This document shows, one piece after another, positions 47,041-58,615 of a DNA stretch of 64,000 bases. The notes under the pieces were generated by a model. The model was given only the letters and a program-made list of their open reading frames with translations, was not told where the DNA came from and did no database searches. Where the stretch lies: assembly GCF_965363235.1 (NCBI RefSeq), contig NC_134849.1, positions 57,555,122 to 57,619,121 of the forward strand, in the 5' to 3' direction. This stretch comes from Mytilus galloprovincialis. Its lineage: Eukaryota > Mollusca > Bivalvia > Mytilida > Mytilidae. The translations under genes were made by a program, and so were the position numbers. Position 1 is the stretch's first letter. Every line of letters begins with the position of its first letter.

Positions 47041-47345
47041 TAACAAGAGTGTACACGCTGAAATGTCTCGCCTTCTTTACTAACCATTGCTAATATGTTG
47101 ATAGTCCTTCATATAAAACTTTACAACTTCCACATCAAATTAACATGCTCCAAGAAAGTTAGGCTAAGGTCAGATAAACCAGACATGTACTCCTTACAAT
47201 CGTTCCATACATTAAATGTGTTCTAAATACAGTTGACCTATTACACATTGAAGAATCAAACTTAACCACTGTTCAATGAACCATGAAAATGAAGACAAGG
47301 TCAGATGAAAGATGCCAGACAAACATGCACACCTTTCAATCATTT
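47041..47345 (+). repeat. Interspersed repeat (AACAAGAGTG type)
   Basis: A block beginning AACAAGAGTGTACACGCTGA, with CATGAAAATGAAGACAAGGT and AGATGCCAGACAAACATGCA near its end. I recognise it as common bivalve repeat text; it is not coding. Confidence 0.45.
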
Positions 47346-47999
47346 CATGTTTCAAATATATAGTTGAACTTTTGCATATTATAGTACCCGGTTTTCGACA
47401 AAAAATAGTTGAAAAGAGCTAAACTCATCCAATCGATACAAAGCCGAAAACATCTAACGAAAATACAGACTGCAATTGAATGTGGCAACGCATCTATACA
47501 TCCAACAACAAAAAGGATATAAGAAATGATCTGAGAATATTCGCTGATGTCAATGTAAAAGCATACTTTGAACTGCAAAAAAATAAACACCAAAATTTCC
47601 GAAAAAATGAATTCAAACAAATATTGCTAAGGAAGCTAGCTATCTATTGATTTATACAAAGAAGTATCTGTTTAAGTTTGTAAAATACCTTGAAGATTAG
47701 ACGCAGTTTTTCATGTTTTATTTGTTTTAACAAAATCGTTCTTGATAATAAGCTTTCGTAAAAGTTTCTTCCTATTTCATGATAGTTCTTGGTGTATTAG
47801 CAACGTTAGATTGTATCAAAATAATGAATTTTCCTCCAAGAACACTCCTTTTTCCGCTTGTGGTGACCTTCATAGCTTGCTGTTCGGTGTAAGCCAAGAC
47901 TCTGTGTTAACGATTGTACTTTTTACAAATTGTTACTTGGGTGGAGAGTTCAACTTGTCTCATTGGCACTCATACCACAAATAAATCTAAACCTGATGA

Positions 48000-48740
48000 A
48001 CATTTAAACCCATCGTCAAGTTTGCCCTTGATGCTTTAGTTTCAGATATATAAGCCAAAAATTGCATTTTACCCCTATGTTATAGTTTTAGTCATGGCGG
48101 TCATGTTGGTTGGCAGACCGTCAAATGCATCAAATACACTGTTTTTTTTTTATCTAGATACCTTAATAATGATTGTGACCAAGTTTGATTAAATTTGTCT
48201 TACTAGTTTCAGAGCAGATTTTTGTAAGATTACAAAAATTTACATTTAAAAAAAAATAACTCTTAAAGGGGTCAATTGACCATTTTGATCATAATTACTT
48301 ATTTGTAGATCATTCTTTGCTGAACATTATTGTTGTTTTCCATTAATCTCCATCTATAATAGTATTCAAGATAATAACCAAAAACTGCAAAATTTTCTTA
48401 AAATTACCAATTCAGGGGCAGCAACCCCAAAAACAGAGTGTCTGGATTTCTCTAAAAATTTCAGGGCAGATGATCTCGACCTGATTAACAATCTTAACCT
48501 GTGATAGATTTGCTCTAAATGCTGTGGTTTCAGAGTTATAAGCCGGAATCTACATTTTACTCCACTGTTCTTTTTTTAGCCTGGTGGCCATTTCGTTAGT
48601 TGCCCAGGTCATCGGACACATATTTTTAACTACATACCCCAAAGATGATTGTGGCCAAGTTTTGTTAACTTTGGCCAGTAGTTTCAGAGGAAAGATTTTT
48701 GTTAAAGTTAACAACAACTACTGAACATCAGATTCCTGAC
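48000..48740 (+). repeat. Interspersed repeat with two diverged half-units
   Basis: Two half-units share a TTTTACYCC(A/T)MTGTT region then a GGYGGCCAT/GTCATGGCGG region (near 48070 and 48550), followed by TGATTGTGRCCAAGTTT (near 48170 and 48640). No ORF. Confidence 0.45.
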
Positions 48741-49304
48741 ATACATGTAGGACAGGTGCAAACAATTGCAGCGGGTTTAAATGTTTTAATGGTACCAAAC
48801 CTTCACCCTCATCTGAAACAATAGTGTAACATCACAAGATAGAAAGACACTCTATAAAATATCAATATACTATAGCTACTCTTTGTTTTGCTTATTATTT
48901 TAGTAACATGTTTAACCTAGCTCCTGCAGTTTGTTTTACTTAATAACAGTTAAACCTGTAAATAAACGTCAAATCAACATGATTTCACCGGCGATAACTC
49001 AAAAAAAGGGGTTGTCTAAATTTTTATTGTAGATTATCAAAAATCTAGTGCTGATAAATTTTGCAAAAGAGTATAGTCACATATTCTTCAAACTTTGAGG
49101 GTGGATATATCTTGTTCCAATTTCGCAATTTACACTTTCAAACTAGCACATATGGTTTTCTAAACAATGGCAAGTTAAAATCAATATTTCACTAAGGGGC
49201 AGTCAGGGCAATAATTTTTCAACAGCTGTGCCCTTGTATTCACATGATGTGCTCGTCACTTTTTCAAAAAAATTAAGTTCAATGACATATCTGAAATTAA
49301 ACAA

Positions 49305-49560
49305 GGATGTGTCTATAGTACATGGATTCCCCAATCACACTATCATTTGCTATGTTCAGTGGACCGTGAAATTGGGTTCAAAACTCTTTTGTCATAAAAA
49401 CTAGAAAGGTCATATCATAGAGAACATGTGTACTAAGTTTCAAGTTGATTGGACTTCAACTTCATCAAAAACCACCTTGACCAAAAACTTTAGCCTGAAG
49501 CGGGACTAGTAAACCAAATGCCCATAAATGGGGCAAAATAATAATGCCTATAAATGGGGC
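49305..49560 (+). repeat. Copy of the ATGCCCCAC-type repeat
   Basis: Shares GTTCAGTGGACCGTGAAATT and TTGGACTTCAACTTCATCAA with 2197-2496. The ends are eroded. Confidence 0.6.
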
Positions 49561-49805
49561 TTAAATATATAAAGGGAGGTCATCTTATAGATATAAACAA
49601 AGATATTATCTGAAAACAGAAAAAAAAAACTTTTTTATATAGTTATGAAAAACTTATGATTATAATCCATCAATCTCCAGCAACTTGAGATTGGCTTTTT
49701 TCTCAGTTGATGTCTAGGATAATAACTAAATAAATAAACAGATTATCTATAAAAGATAAGAAAGATTATGGAGTATCCATCCATGACACAAAATCAGTAT
49801 ATATA

Positions 49806-51494
49806 CAAACCAGATGCTCCGCAGGGCGCAACTTTATACGACCGCAGAGGTTGAACCATGAAAGGTTGGGGCAAGTATGGACACAACATTCAAGCTGGAT
49901 TCAGCTCTAAATTTGGATTGTGATTAAATAGTTGACACAGAATAGGTTTCTGACACAGAATGAATGTGGTCTAATGAACTTACAATATTTCTTTTGCCTT
50001 TGAGCAATTCACTATGCTGTTGAATATTAATCCTCTCAAATAAATGTTTGAAGAAATTTTCTTTTTATTTATGAAACCTGAAATGAGATAAATTTAACCC
50101 CCCCCTTTTTTTCACATCCCCATTTCCCTTTTTCCAAAACTGATCTCAATTCAAATTTCTAATGGAGTTTGCAACAATAACTACTCATTTAAATACATCA
50201 TAAAATATTAAAATGTAAAAAAAGGTGCTTGTTATCACTGAATTGTAAAGATTGTTTTAATTTATCAGTTGGTAGTAAAAGTGAATATACATTGTATATT
50301 GTATAAAACAATGATTTAAGTTGATTCAACTACTATTCTTGACAAAGAAAGATAACTCCAATCAATTGAAAATTTCTTGCTATTGCACGATATTGTGCAA
50401 TTATATATTTCTTGCTATTGCACAATATTGTGCAATTAAAAATATTTGCTATTGCACAATACTGTGCAATTGAAGATTTCTTGCAATTGCGCAATACTGT
50501 GCAATTGAAAATTTCTTGCTATTGCACAATACTGTGCAATTGAAGATTTTTTGCTATTGCTGAATACTGTGCAATTGAAAATTTCTTGCTATTGCACAAT
50601 ACTTAATATAATAATTTTGGATCCTGATTTGAACAAACTTGAAAACTGGGCCCATAATCAAAAATCTAAGTACATGTTTAGATTCAGCATATCAAAAAAG
50701 CCCATGAATTCAATTTTTGTTAAAATCAAACTAAGTTTAATTTTGGACCCTTTGGACCTTAATGTAGACCAATTTGAAAACGGGACTAAAAATTAAGAAT
50801 CTACATACACAGTTAGATTCGGCATATCAAAATCAAAACCCAACCTTCCTTTAGTGGTCATAAACCTTGTGTTCAAATTTCATAGATTTCTATTTACTTA
50901 TACTAAAGTTATGGTGTGAAAACCAAGAATAATGCTTACTTGGGCCCTTTTTTGGCCCCTAATTCCTAAACTGTTCAGACCTCAACTCCCAAAATCAATC
51001 CCAACCTTCCTTTTGTGGTCATAAACCTTGTGTTTAAATTTCATTGATTTCTATTTACTTATACTAAAGTTATTGTGCGAAAACCAAGAATAATGCTTAT
51101 TTGGGCCCTTTTTTGGCCCCTAATTCCTAAACTGTTTGAAATAAAACTCCCAAAATCAATCCTAACCTTCCTTTTGTGGTCATACCCCTTGAGTCATAAT
51201 TTCATCGATTTCTATTTACTTAAACTAAAGTTATAGTGCGAAAACCAAGAAAATGCTTAATTGGGACCTTTTTGGCTCCTAATTCCTAAAATGTTGGGAC
51301 CAAAACTCCCAAAATCAATCCCAACCTCCCTTTTATGGTCATAAACCTTGTGTTAAAATTTCATAGATTTGTATTCTTTTTTACTAAAGTTAGAGTGCAA
51401 AAACTAAAAGTATTCGGACGACAACGACGATGATTCAGACGACGCCGCCAACGTGATACATTGTACCAATATACGACCAGCGGTCGTATAAAAA
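49806..51494. mobile_element. Second tandem-core (pearl-like) element
   Basis: 1.69 kb, same order of blocks as 17542-19627: CTTTATACGACCGCAGAGGT at the left; about seven ATTGCACAATACTGTGCAAT hairpin units (50375-50600); TTTGGACCTTAATGTAGACC unit; four roughly 150-bp AACTCCCAAAATCAAT units; a GAC-rich run; and GCGGTCGTATAAA at the right end. It has more hairpin units and fewer 120-bp units than the first copy. Confidence 0.65.
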
Positions 51495-52987
51495 TACTCA
51501 AAGCAATAGAAAAGCTTTTTTATTACTGTTCTTCATCACAAAGTATGTTTGTAGTCTTTAAAACTATTTTTTTTGCAATAATTCCCTTCTCTTCTTCAGC
51601 ACCTTAAAGCTATAAGTTTCCATCAGAAATAAAAGTTGTAATAGAACAATATTGAACATTTATTAAATATAATGCTGTTTTTAAAATGACAAAGTTTGAA
51701 TGAAACATCTTTGGAATGTATGATACAATTTAATATGTGAACATACAGAAATTGTCCACAGTCTACAAACATCATCGTTTCATGCATACTGAGCTAGAAA
51801 ATATTGCACCATGACACACAAAACTTCAATTACAATTGTTTTGCCTACTTTTTCGTATTGATAGCAATATATATAGTAAATTATTCCTTTCTCTTTCAAA
51901 AATATCAAACATTTCTTTTATTGGATGTGTACGTTATGAAATTCATGTTTTTTTACAATAATGTTAATCATTAGTAAAGGCAATTTAAAGGAAAATAAAG
52001 GAAAACTTACAGGTAAAACAAAAAAAAAAAAAAACTCCATGGAAAATTAAAAGCTTGAATGTATCAAACTTATTGAAAACTAAAAGTTTTATGTAAAGAA
52101 TAACAAAGTTCTTATCAGAATAAAAGGTTAAGATTGCTTTCATATTGCAATGTAAGCTAAACATATACATGTAACATTGATTTGTACATTTTATTGTAGT
52201 TTAGCATTGGAACACATTCAGGCAAATTATATATTTTGATTTGGAGTTATCTTTCTTTGTTCAAAATTTTATATTTATAATTACTATTTTTCAAAAGGTA
52301 GAAAGAGTCACAGAGTCATACAGCATGAAAACTGTCAATCAAAAATCGAAAACATTTTCTTGACAAGAATATATAAAGTTATTCAAAAATACATCATTTT
52401 GTAACTTGAATATATGATTAATTCATCAAAAAGTTTGAGTCACAAATACAATTTATACAAATTGAATGACTAAACCTCAAACTTAACAATATTAATTATG
52501 AAAAGAAATCATTTCTCTGGTGAGTGCAATTTGCACCCACTTCATTTCTATCACTATAGCAAATTGCTCAAAGAACATACAGTTATACATTTTGAGATAT
52601 TTGGGTGTGAATCAGATACATTTTTTGAGAGAATGACCAGCATTCACAAAGATATTCACCATAACAAAGAGTGTCTATCTTGTGTGTACTGTAATAAAAA
52701 TGCTTCTTAATTTATTTTCTGAGATAAAACATAAATATACATTAATTTCATATGAGGCAGGCATATACTTCATCATACACAAGTGACATACAAACAAAAT
52801 GTAAGAGACTGTTCAGATTATCTCCCCTGATGAATATAGATTATCTCCCTTGTTCAAAATATATACATATATATAGGTTTGAACTTAGTTTTCAATTTAG
52901 TGTCTATAAATAGCAGCACATGACATACAAATCTATGGGAGTGTGGATTAATCAGTACAGCGATTAATTCAATTACACAAATAAAAT
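51495..52987. other. AT-rich interval downstream of GOSR2, nothing recognised
   Basis: No supported exon or repeat. A 70-codon plus-strand frame at 52498-52710 has several Cys and His but no zinc-finger spacing. Part of the interval could be 3' untranslated sequence of GOSR2. Confidence 0.4.
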
Positions 52988-53291
52988 TATAGATTGCCTA
53001 ACAATGTAATTTTAACACACTATTTAGTATGTAAATATAAGAATGTTTTAAATATTTACAAAATGATGAAAATAAACGCAATATTTCGCTAGACCAACTA
53101 GCTTTATCAAGCGTGCATCTATCCAGGTGAAATCCGATTTCACCTGGATAGATGCACGCTTGATAAAGCTAGTTGGTCATGTTGGTCTAGCGAAATATTG
53201 CGTTTATTTTCATCATTTTGTAAATATTTTAAACATTCTTATATTTACATACTAAATAGTGTGTTAAAATTACATTGTTAGGCAATCTATA
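52988..53291. repeat. 304-bp almost perfect palindrome
   Basis: Left arm 52988-53134 (147 nt) and right arm 53136-53291 (156 nt) are complementary around the single base 53135. The length difference appears to be one 9-nt insertion or duplication in the right arm (TTGGTCATGTTGGTC where the left has one GACCAA). The right arm runs straight into an (AT)n tract. Confidence 0.9.
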
Positions 53292-53311
53292 TATATATAT
53301 ATATATATATA

Positions 53312-53456
53312 CAATATATCTTAACATCAACCCAACAATGTTAGATCTGTAAATTTGCTCTTTCGCAAATTTTATGTTCTTCCCTCACTGGAATTTGAAC
53401 CCATGCTACCTAGATATCGTGACACCAAATCGCCTGCACTGTAGCCGTCCCGCTAC
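53312..53456 (-). mobile_element. tRNA-derived SINE with AT-repeat tail
   Basis: On the minus strand: GTAGCGGGACGGCTACAGTG, B-box-like GGGTTCAAATTCC (about 53389-53401), then GTGAGGGAAGAACATAAAAT and ATCTAACATTGTTGGGTTGA. An (AT)n tail follows at 53288-53311. A different SINE family from the copies at 2914, 5395 and 29410. Confidence 0.7.
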
Positions 53457-53954
53457 ATATATATACTCATTTTCACAAAGTAAGGATTTTCGAATGCGTT
53501 TCCAACAGTAATTGAAATAAGACTTACTTAAAGTTTTATGGCTACCCGGGATATAAGTTACCAGTTTTTCATCTTTTTCTTCTTTTTCAGTACATTTTAT
53601 AACTAAGAATAGTACACGTATGTGCTTAACTTTGTACAACTATTTTGTCTGAATTCAACATACATTTTTACATGTCTCTCTTTTATAATAAATTAGGAGG
53701 GTTTTACTGGAAAAAAAATGAAGCTTGAACAACACTGGACAATTAATAAATCTAATAAGAGTTGAACAAACAAACAAAAAATGTTGGCTTCAATCAATGG
53801 TCAGACCTTCTCATGTGTTAAATGTAAATGATAACCTCATATATTCTTTCAGCTCACTTATACATAATACTACATCTGTCTTGTATCTGGCAATTTGGCT
53901 GCTAGAGAAACAAAACACCAATAAGCCTTAAATAAAACAAAATGTTCCTAAAAT

Positions 53955-56922
53955 CTATGTAAAATACTTCCATAACAAAAACATTAAAACTAATGACACT
54001 ATCATTCCACCAAATAAAATAAATTTATCTTGATAAGTTCTCTTTTCTATAAGTCTCATGACTGTGTTTGTAAGGCCAAGCTTGTTTGCAATGTCTAAAA
54101 TACGTTTGTGTGCTCCTTTCAAAGTCATTCTCTGTTCACGTAAATTTTCTAACACACTTTGTCCATGATCAAGAAGATTGTCCATGCCTCGATGAGAATC
54201 TCGAAGTTTAGTATGATGTTGTAGTCCAGCATCCATTGCGATTGATGTATCACCTTGGTCATTAGTGGTAAAACTTCGGGTCAGTAATGCTTCTCTTTGT
54301 CTTTCTTCATCATCTCTTTGATATCTGAAAATAAAAATAACCACATGGCAACATGAAAATTTGGTCCTTTATCTTGATTTATATATACTGAGTGCCAATG
54401 AAAACACAACACTTGGTTTTTCAAAAATAAAATTTATATAAGAAATGATAATCTCTCAAAATAAATTGTTCTTCAAAATTAACAATTTTAACAATAGATC
54501 GATATCAAACAAAAATGTTTTATTGTCATCTTTCGGGCGCAATAGGTACACGAAACATCCAATTTCGAATCATCAACTAACAGTCCTAACAAAAAATGTT
54601 ACAACCCCGTGGTTCAGCGCAATCTCGACAGCGCCGTGGAATTGATCATCCCGGACGTTTAATGTGATCCAGAGGAATGTTATTCCACTTGTCCCGCAAA
54701 GCAAACTCAAGCTGACTTTATGATATTGGAGGTGGTTTTCATCGTCTAAAACATGTCAAATCGGATGCAAAATTTGATCGATCGGACCAAAATCCGGCAA
54801 AAAGCATGACTTTTAGCCAAGGCGGGTGCTAAATGTCTATGTAACCACCATTGACGTTTTTGGTACATAATGAATGATTTTTGGTCTACAGAGTTCGATA
54901 TTTATGCCAGACGGCCGTTTAGATGTCACTAAGGAAAGACTGTGGTGCTACAATTTCTGCGCAAATGGTGCTTTACTGAAATTGCTCCAAAGGTTCTACC
55001 ATGACCACCATTGAACTCTCGTGACATTTGGACAGCCATCATAGTCGATATCGGATATGTGAAAGACCAAATGTATCGGTCTTGCTGAGCGTTTCTTGCT
55101 TTTTGTACCCCTGGATGTGGCTTATCATTAAATGATCCATTTTGGTTGAATTTGTGGATGATTTGGGTTATTGAAGAGGCTACAACTTCAGTCTTCTCGT
55201 AATTGTATGCTGTGAAAGGCTTCATTTGATCATGCCCAAAACTGCATGTCGCTGGTTGTCGGAAAGTCCTGGCATTTACTCAGATGTTTACTGCAGTTTC
55301 CTAACAATAAGGGCGGGAAGATTCATGACATTAGCCAAGCTTTAAATGACAAAATCGTGAAAATGAAAATGGTGCGTATGTTGAAAAGCGGTGAACTCGG
55401 TTTATGTTCTTTTAAAATAACCCTTACTTCGCATTTGTTCCAAAAATCACTCAACCGTAAAGTTGATGAAAATTGTCTTAAAAGTAATTTTCAACCAACT
55501 AAATGTATACAAAGTTCTAATAAAAATAAAATAAAAATTACAAGATTTTTTGGAAAAACAAAAGTGTTGCGTTTTCATTGGCACTCAGTATATACATGTA
55601 TAGGGAAAAATTACTCTTTATATTAGTTGGTCAGAATTTTTTTTTATATAATTACAAATAAATAAAGGTACATGTACATTGTATGAGCTTAAGCCTTAAG
55701 ATGCACGTTTCACTAGTATTTTCAACAGATCGGACTGAGCTAATTTTCAGTATTACATTGTATGACAGTTGTTTAATGTATTTGAGCTTTGTTTGATTTT
55801 GCCATTTGATTAGGACATTCCGCTTCAAATTTTCCTCTGAGTTCTATGTTTTTTTTATTTTACATTTTTATAGTCAAATTTAAATTAATAGTTCAAATAA
55901 TTATGATTTTTTGAAAGGCTACATGTACTTTTATTTGGGTCTGTGATGCCTAGGATTAGGCCACATTTAAAAGAATGTCTGTTTCCCCTCCCCCGGGTCT
56001 ACCCTTTGTAAACAGACCAGGAAGGCAGGTTCTTTTTTTTTTTTTTTTTTTAACTTGATGTGATTGTCATAGCATGGTCACATGAATGGTTTGACTTGTC
56101 CAGTCCAGGCCACTTATCAGTTGTTTGTGCTCAATTTGAGTGTATTTATTTAGATTATCAATCCTTCTGCTTTCAAGCACTTTCCAAAAATGGAAACAAA
56201 TTATTTTCAGGAAAAAAATAATTTTGATTTTTTTGTGGAAAATAATTTTTTGACCCGGGGGCTTATTTTTGACCCGGGTGGGGGGAGGGGAAACAAACAT
56301 ATTTTTAATTTTGGCCTTATGGCTTTTCGTGCTTTTTAGCATTTTAGAATACATTGTGATGTAAGAATTTCTATTGAAAAAATCATTCATTGTACCAATA
56401 CACCTACAAAATGTAATCGCTCATGTCTGCATTACAGAATACTGGAAATCGTAAAATTTCCACTAAAATTTTGTCATCAAAATAGAAAATATCTGTGGCA
56501 CAAATGGAAAAGTGGTTGTATGACGTCAAAAGTTCAACCAGCCCAGATTATGGGGTCAGGCGGAACATATCTCTAAATAGCGATAAGGTGTATTCATATG
56601 ACGTACATTTTTTGTACATGACAAATGAAAACATATGTCTGTGATTATACCTTCTGTGTTGTATCTGACGTAAAGCTGCCTGTAAATGTTGACAATCATA
56701 TTTTAATTGGTCCACTCTTAGTTTAGCATTAGCCCTTCGTGTTGGTTGTTCTTTGTTTACTAAAACGTCAAGTCTTTCACAGTTTTTAATGATAACATCT
56801 ATTTTTCCATTTGTGTGATGCTCCAGGGCATTTGCATCTTCACCTCTTGCTCGTTCTAAACTTCCTAGTGATGCTTGGACTTCTTGAATTTGTCTATTGG
56901 TCTGGTGGTACAGGTTCTCCAT
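53955..56922 (-). CDS. GOSR2: GOSR2 / membrin, Golgi Qb-SNARE, 2 exons
   Basis: Qb-SNARE for ER-to-Golgi and intra-Golgi fusion, 213 residues (vertebrate GOSR2 about 212). Exons 56651-56922 and 53955-54324; join in phase 2, donor GTATAA, acceptor TTTTCAG; 642 nt with stop. N-terminal helices (about 1-92) include LRVDQLKYDCQHLQAALR, a region strongly conserved in membrins. The linker has ERQREALLTRSFTTND. The SNARE motif (about 125-185) contains LRDSHRGMDNLLDHGQSVLE and LKGAHKRILDIANKLGLTNT, then MRLIEKR before a C-terminal membrane anchor (about 190-212). Start at 56922 gives MENLYHQTN, matching the family N-terminus. The intron holds a Tc1-like transposon. Convergent with the FKBP11-like gene. 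Confidence 0.95.
54388..55588 (-). mobile_element. Degenerate Tc1/mariner-type transposon in the GOSR2 intron
   Basis: 1201 bp. CTGAGTGCCAATGAAAACAC at the left and GTTTTCATTGGCACTCAG at the right form inverted ends (one mismatch further in), with TA on each side (54386-54387, 55589-55590). The minus-strand reading from about 55225 down resembles the helix-turn-helix part of Tc1-like transposases (GSFNDKPHPGV..., QDRYIW) but is broken by stops and frameshifts. Inactive. Confidence 0.8.
56040..56300. other. Low-complexity part of the GOSR2 intron
   Basis: A T-run (56032-56052) and the paired text GACCCGGG around 56253-56275, with C/G-rich runs at 55986 and 56280. The 55620-56640 part of the intron shows no recognisable element. 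Confidence 0.4.
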
Positions 56923-56981
56923 TTGGTTACGTCTGACTTATCAGCCTAAACGGCTATGAAATCAGAAAAATATGTCAAAAC

Positions 56982-56989
56982 TGACGTGG
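56982..56989 (+). promoter_or_regulatory. UPR element-like site upstream of GOSR2
   Basis: TGACGTGG, about 60 nt before the start codon, is a full match to the XBP1/ATF6 UPRE core TGACGTG(G/A). This fits a gene of the early secretory pathway. Binding is inferred. Confidence 0.45.
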
Positions 56990-57006
56990 AACTGTCAGTG
57001 AAAGTC

Positions 57007-57015
57007 CACTTCCGG
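57007..57015 (-). promoter_or_regulatory. ETS-type site upstream of GOSR2
   Basis: CCGGAAGTG on the minus strand, about 85 nt before the ATG. This is a typical core-promoter motif of TATA-less housekeeping genes; no TATA box is seen here. Confidence 0.45.
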
Positions 57016-57639
57016 TTGGAATTTTTGGGGAAGTTATAAATTAGGTACTCATCGCCGAGGGGAACCACTAATGACAGGACGATTGCCCGGATAGTGACAG
57101 GACGGTTGACCGGACGACATATAAATAGTCATAACTTTTTTGTTATCCGTTAGATTTGTTTAATATTTGTAAACCTGAAAGATATTAAACTATATTTTAT
57201 GAATATAAAAAAAAAGAGGAAAAATAATTATTTTTGAGCAAAAAAAGTTGACCGGACGGTATTCACACTCGCCAATATACGCTAAATATATATTCAACTG
57301 GTTGACGACAAGTGTTAATATCTCTTTTGTTTTACAATATTTGTCCATGAAACTCAGGAATCTGTGAGATTTATAAATATATTATACGAAAATATAAACT
57401 TGATTGCAAAAAAACGTGTTTTTCTCAAAAAAAAGTTGACCGGACGGTATTCACCCTCGCCTATATACGCTATATATATATTGAAATGGTCGACGACAAG
57501 TGTTAATATCTCTTTTGTTTTACAATATTTGTCCATAAAAATCAGGAACCTGTGAGATTGAGTAGTATATTACACGAAAATATAATCTTTAAAGTGAAAA
57601 AGAAAAAAAATCTGCAAAAAAAGTTGACCGGACGGGCTG

Positions 57640-57840
57640 GCTAAAAACTACTAATATTTGATCTTATTCTTAAATTCAAAGCGTGTAGTATTGTAAAATA
57701 TTTACCTGCATATGTATGTAATATTTGCCGCAGTACATTTAGTTCTACCTTGTAATATTATCCTGGCTACAAGCCTGTCTATAAACTACTAATATTTGAT
57801 CTTACTCTTAAATTCAACGCGTGTAGCATTGTAAAATATA
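57640..57840 (+). repeat. 133-bp direct duplication inside the Mutator-like element
   Basis: AAACTACTAATATTTGATCT occurs at about 57649 and 57784, followed in each by TTAAATTCAA(A/C)GCGTGTAG. Confidence 0.75.
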
Positions 57841-58497
57841 TACTAACCGTATTCATACTTTCTAGGTTAACACAATGTTCATTGCGACACCATGGATTAA
57901 GTTTTTTTTTATTCCAAACCAATATTTAGAACAAATATCAATGATATACCGCAAGATCGTCATGCAATCGATAAAAAATAAAGACAACAAGCTAAAAACA
58001 CCAGGCATTTGTGGATTTTCATTAATCATGATTCACCAAAAGCCGAATATTTGAAAGCCAATGGTTTATAAAAACTGCAATAGCTGATTAAAAATTAACG
58101 AAGATTGTTCAAAATTGTACCTTCAATAATTTCATCTGCCGACATAATTGCAGGTAATAAAAAGTCGTAAATAAAAAAAAATCTGAAAGCAAATATTCAA
58201 CAATTTTATGCCTTAACGTACAGTAAAACATATATTAATACTCAACCCTAACATACTATTTGGCTTAATGCGAGTTGATTATTTTTCAATGTTTCTCCTA
58301 AATGATGGTCGTTTGGAACATATCAAAAATGTATGGTTGATAAATCTTTAACTTAATTTCTGCATACCATTATCAGAGTAACAAATGAAATAATATTTTT
58401 TGTAGTAAACTTTATATAACAACTGAGTTTATTAACATGGTTATGCATGTGCTCAGTACTTTTAAAATAATTTGATAAAAGTTCGTCTAAATATTTG

Positions 58498-58615
58498 AGT
58501 TACGGTCATCTTTCAAAGTTACGACCATCTTTTGTCGATTACGACCATCATCCAAAATACTATAGTTAACATTACGACCATCACAAGTTAAAGTTACGAC
58601 CATCATGCTCGAATT
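58498..58615 (+). repeat. Irregular TTACGACCATC repeats
   Basis: TTACG(A/G)(C/T)CATC occurs five times within 120 bp (about 58500, 58519, 58539, 58573, 58601), and once inverted near 58792. Spacing is uneven. Confidence 0.7.

Noticed and set aside
47345..47620. 91-residue minus-strand ORF
   Set aside because: Overlaps the end of a repeat block and AT-rich low-complexity sequence; no recognisable domain.
52498..52710. 70-residue plus-strand ORF with Cys and His residues
   Set aside because: Spacing does not fit C2H2 or other zinc fingers; no splice sites or relatives recognised; likely 3' UTR or intergenic.
55246..55626. 126-residue plus-strand ORF in the GOSR2 intron
   Set aside because: Antisense and terminal part of the Tc1-like element; crosses its right end.
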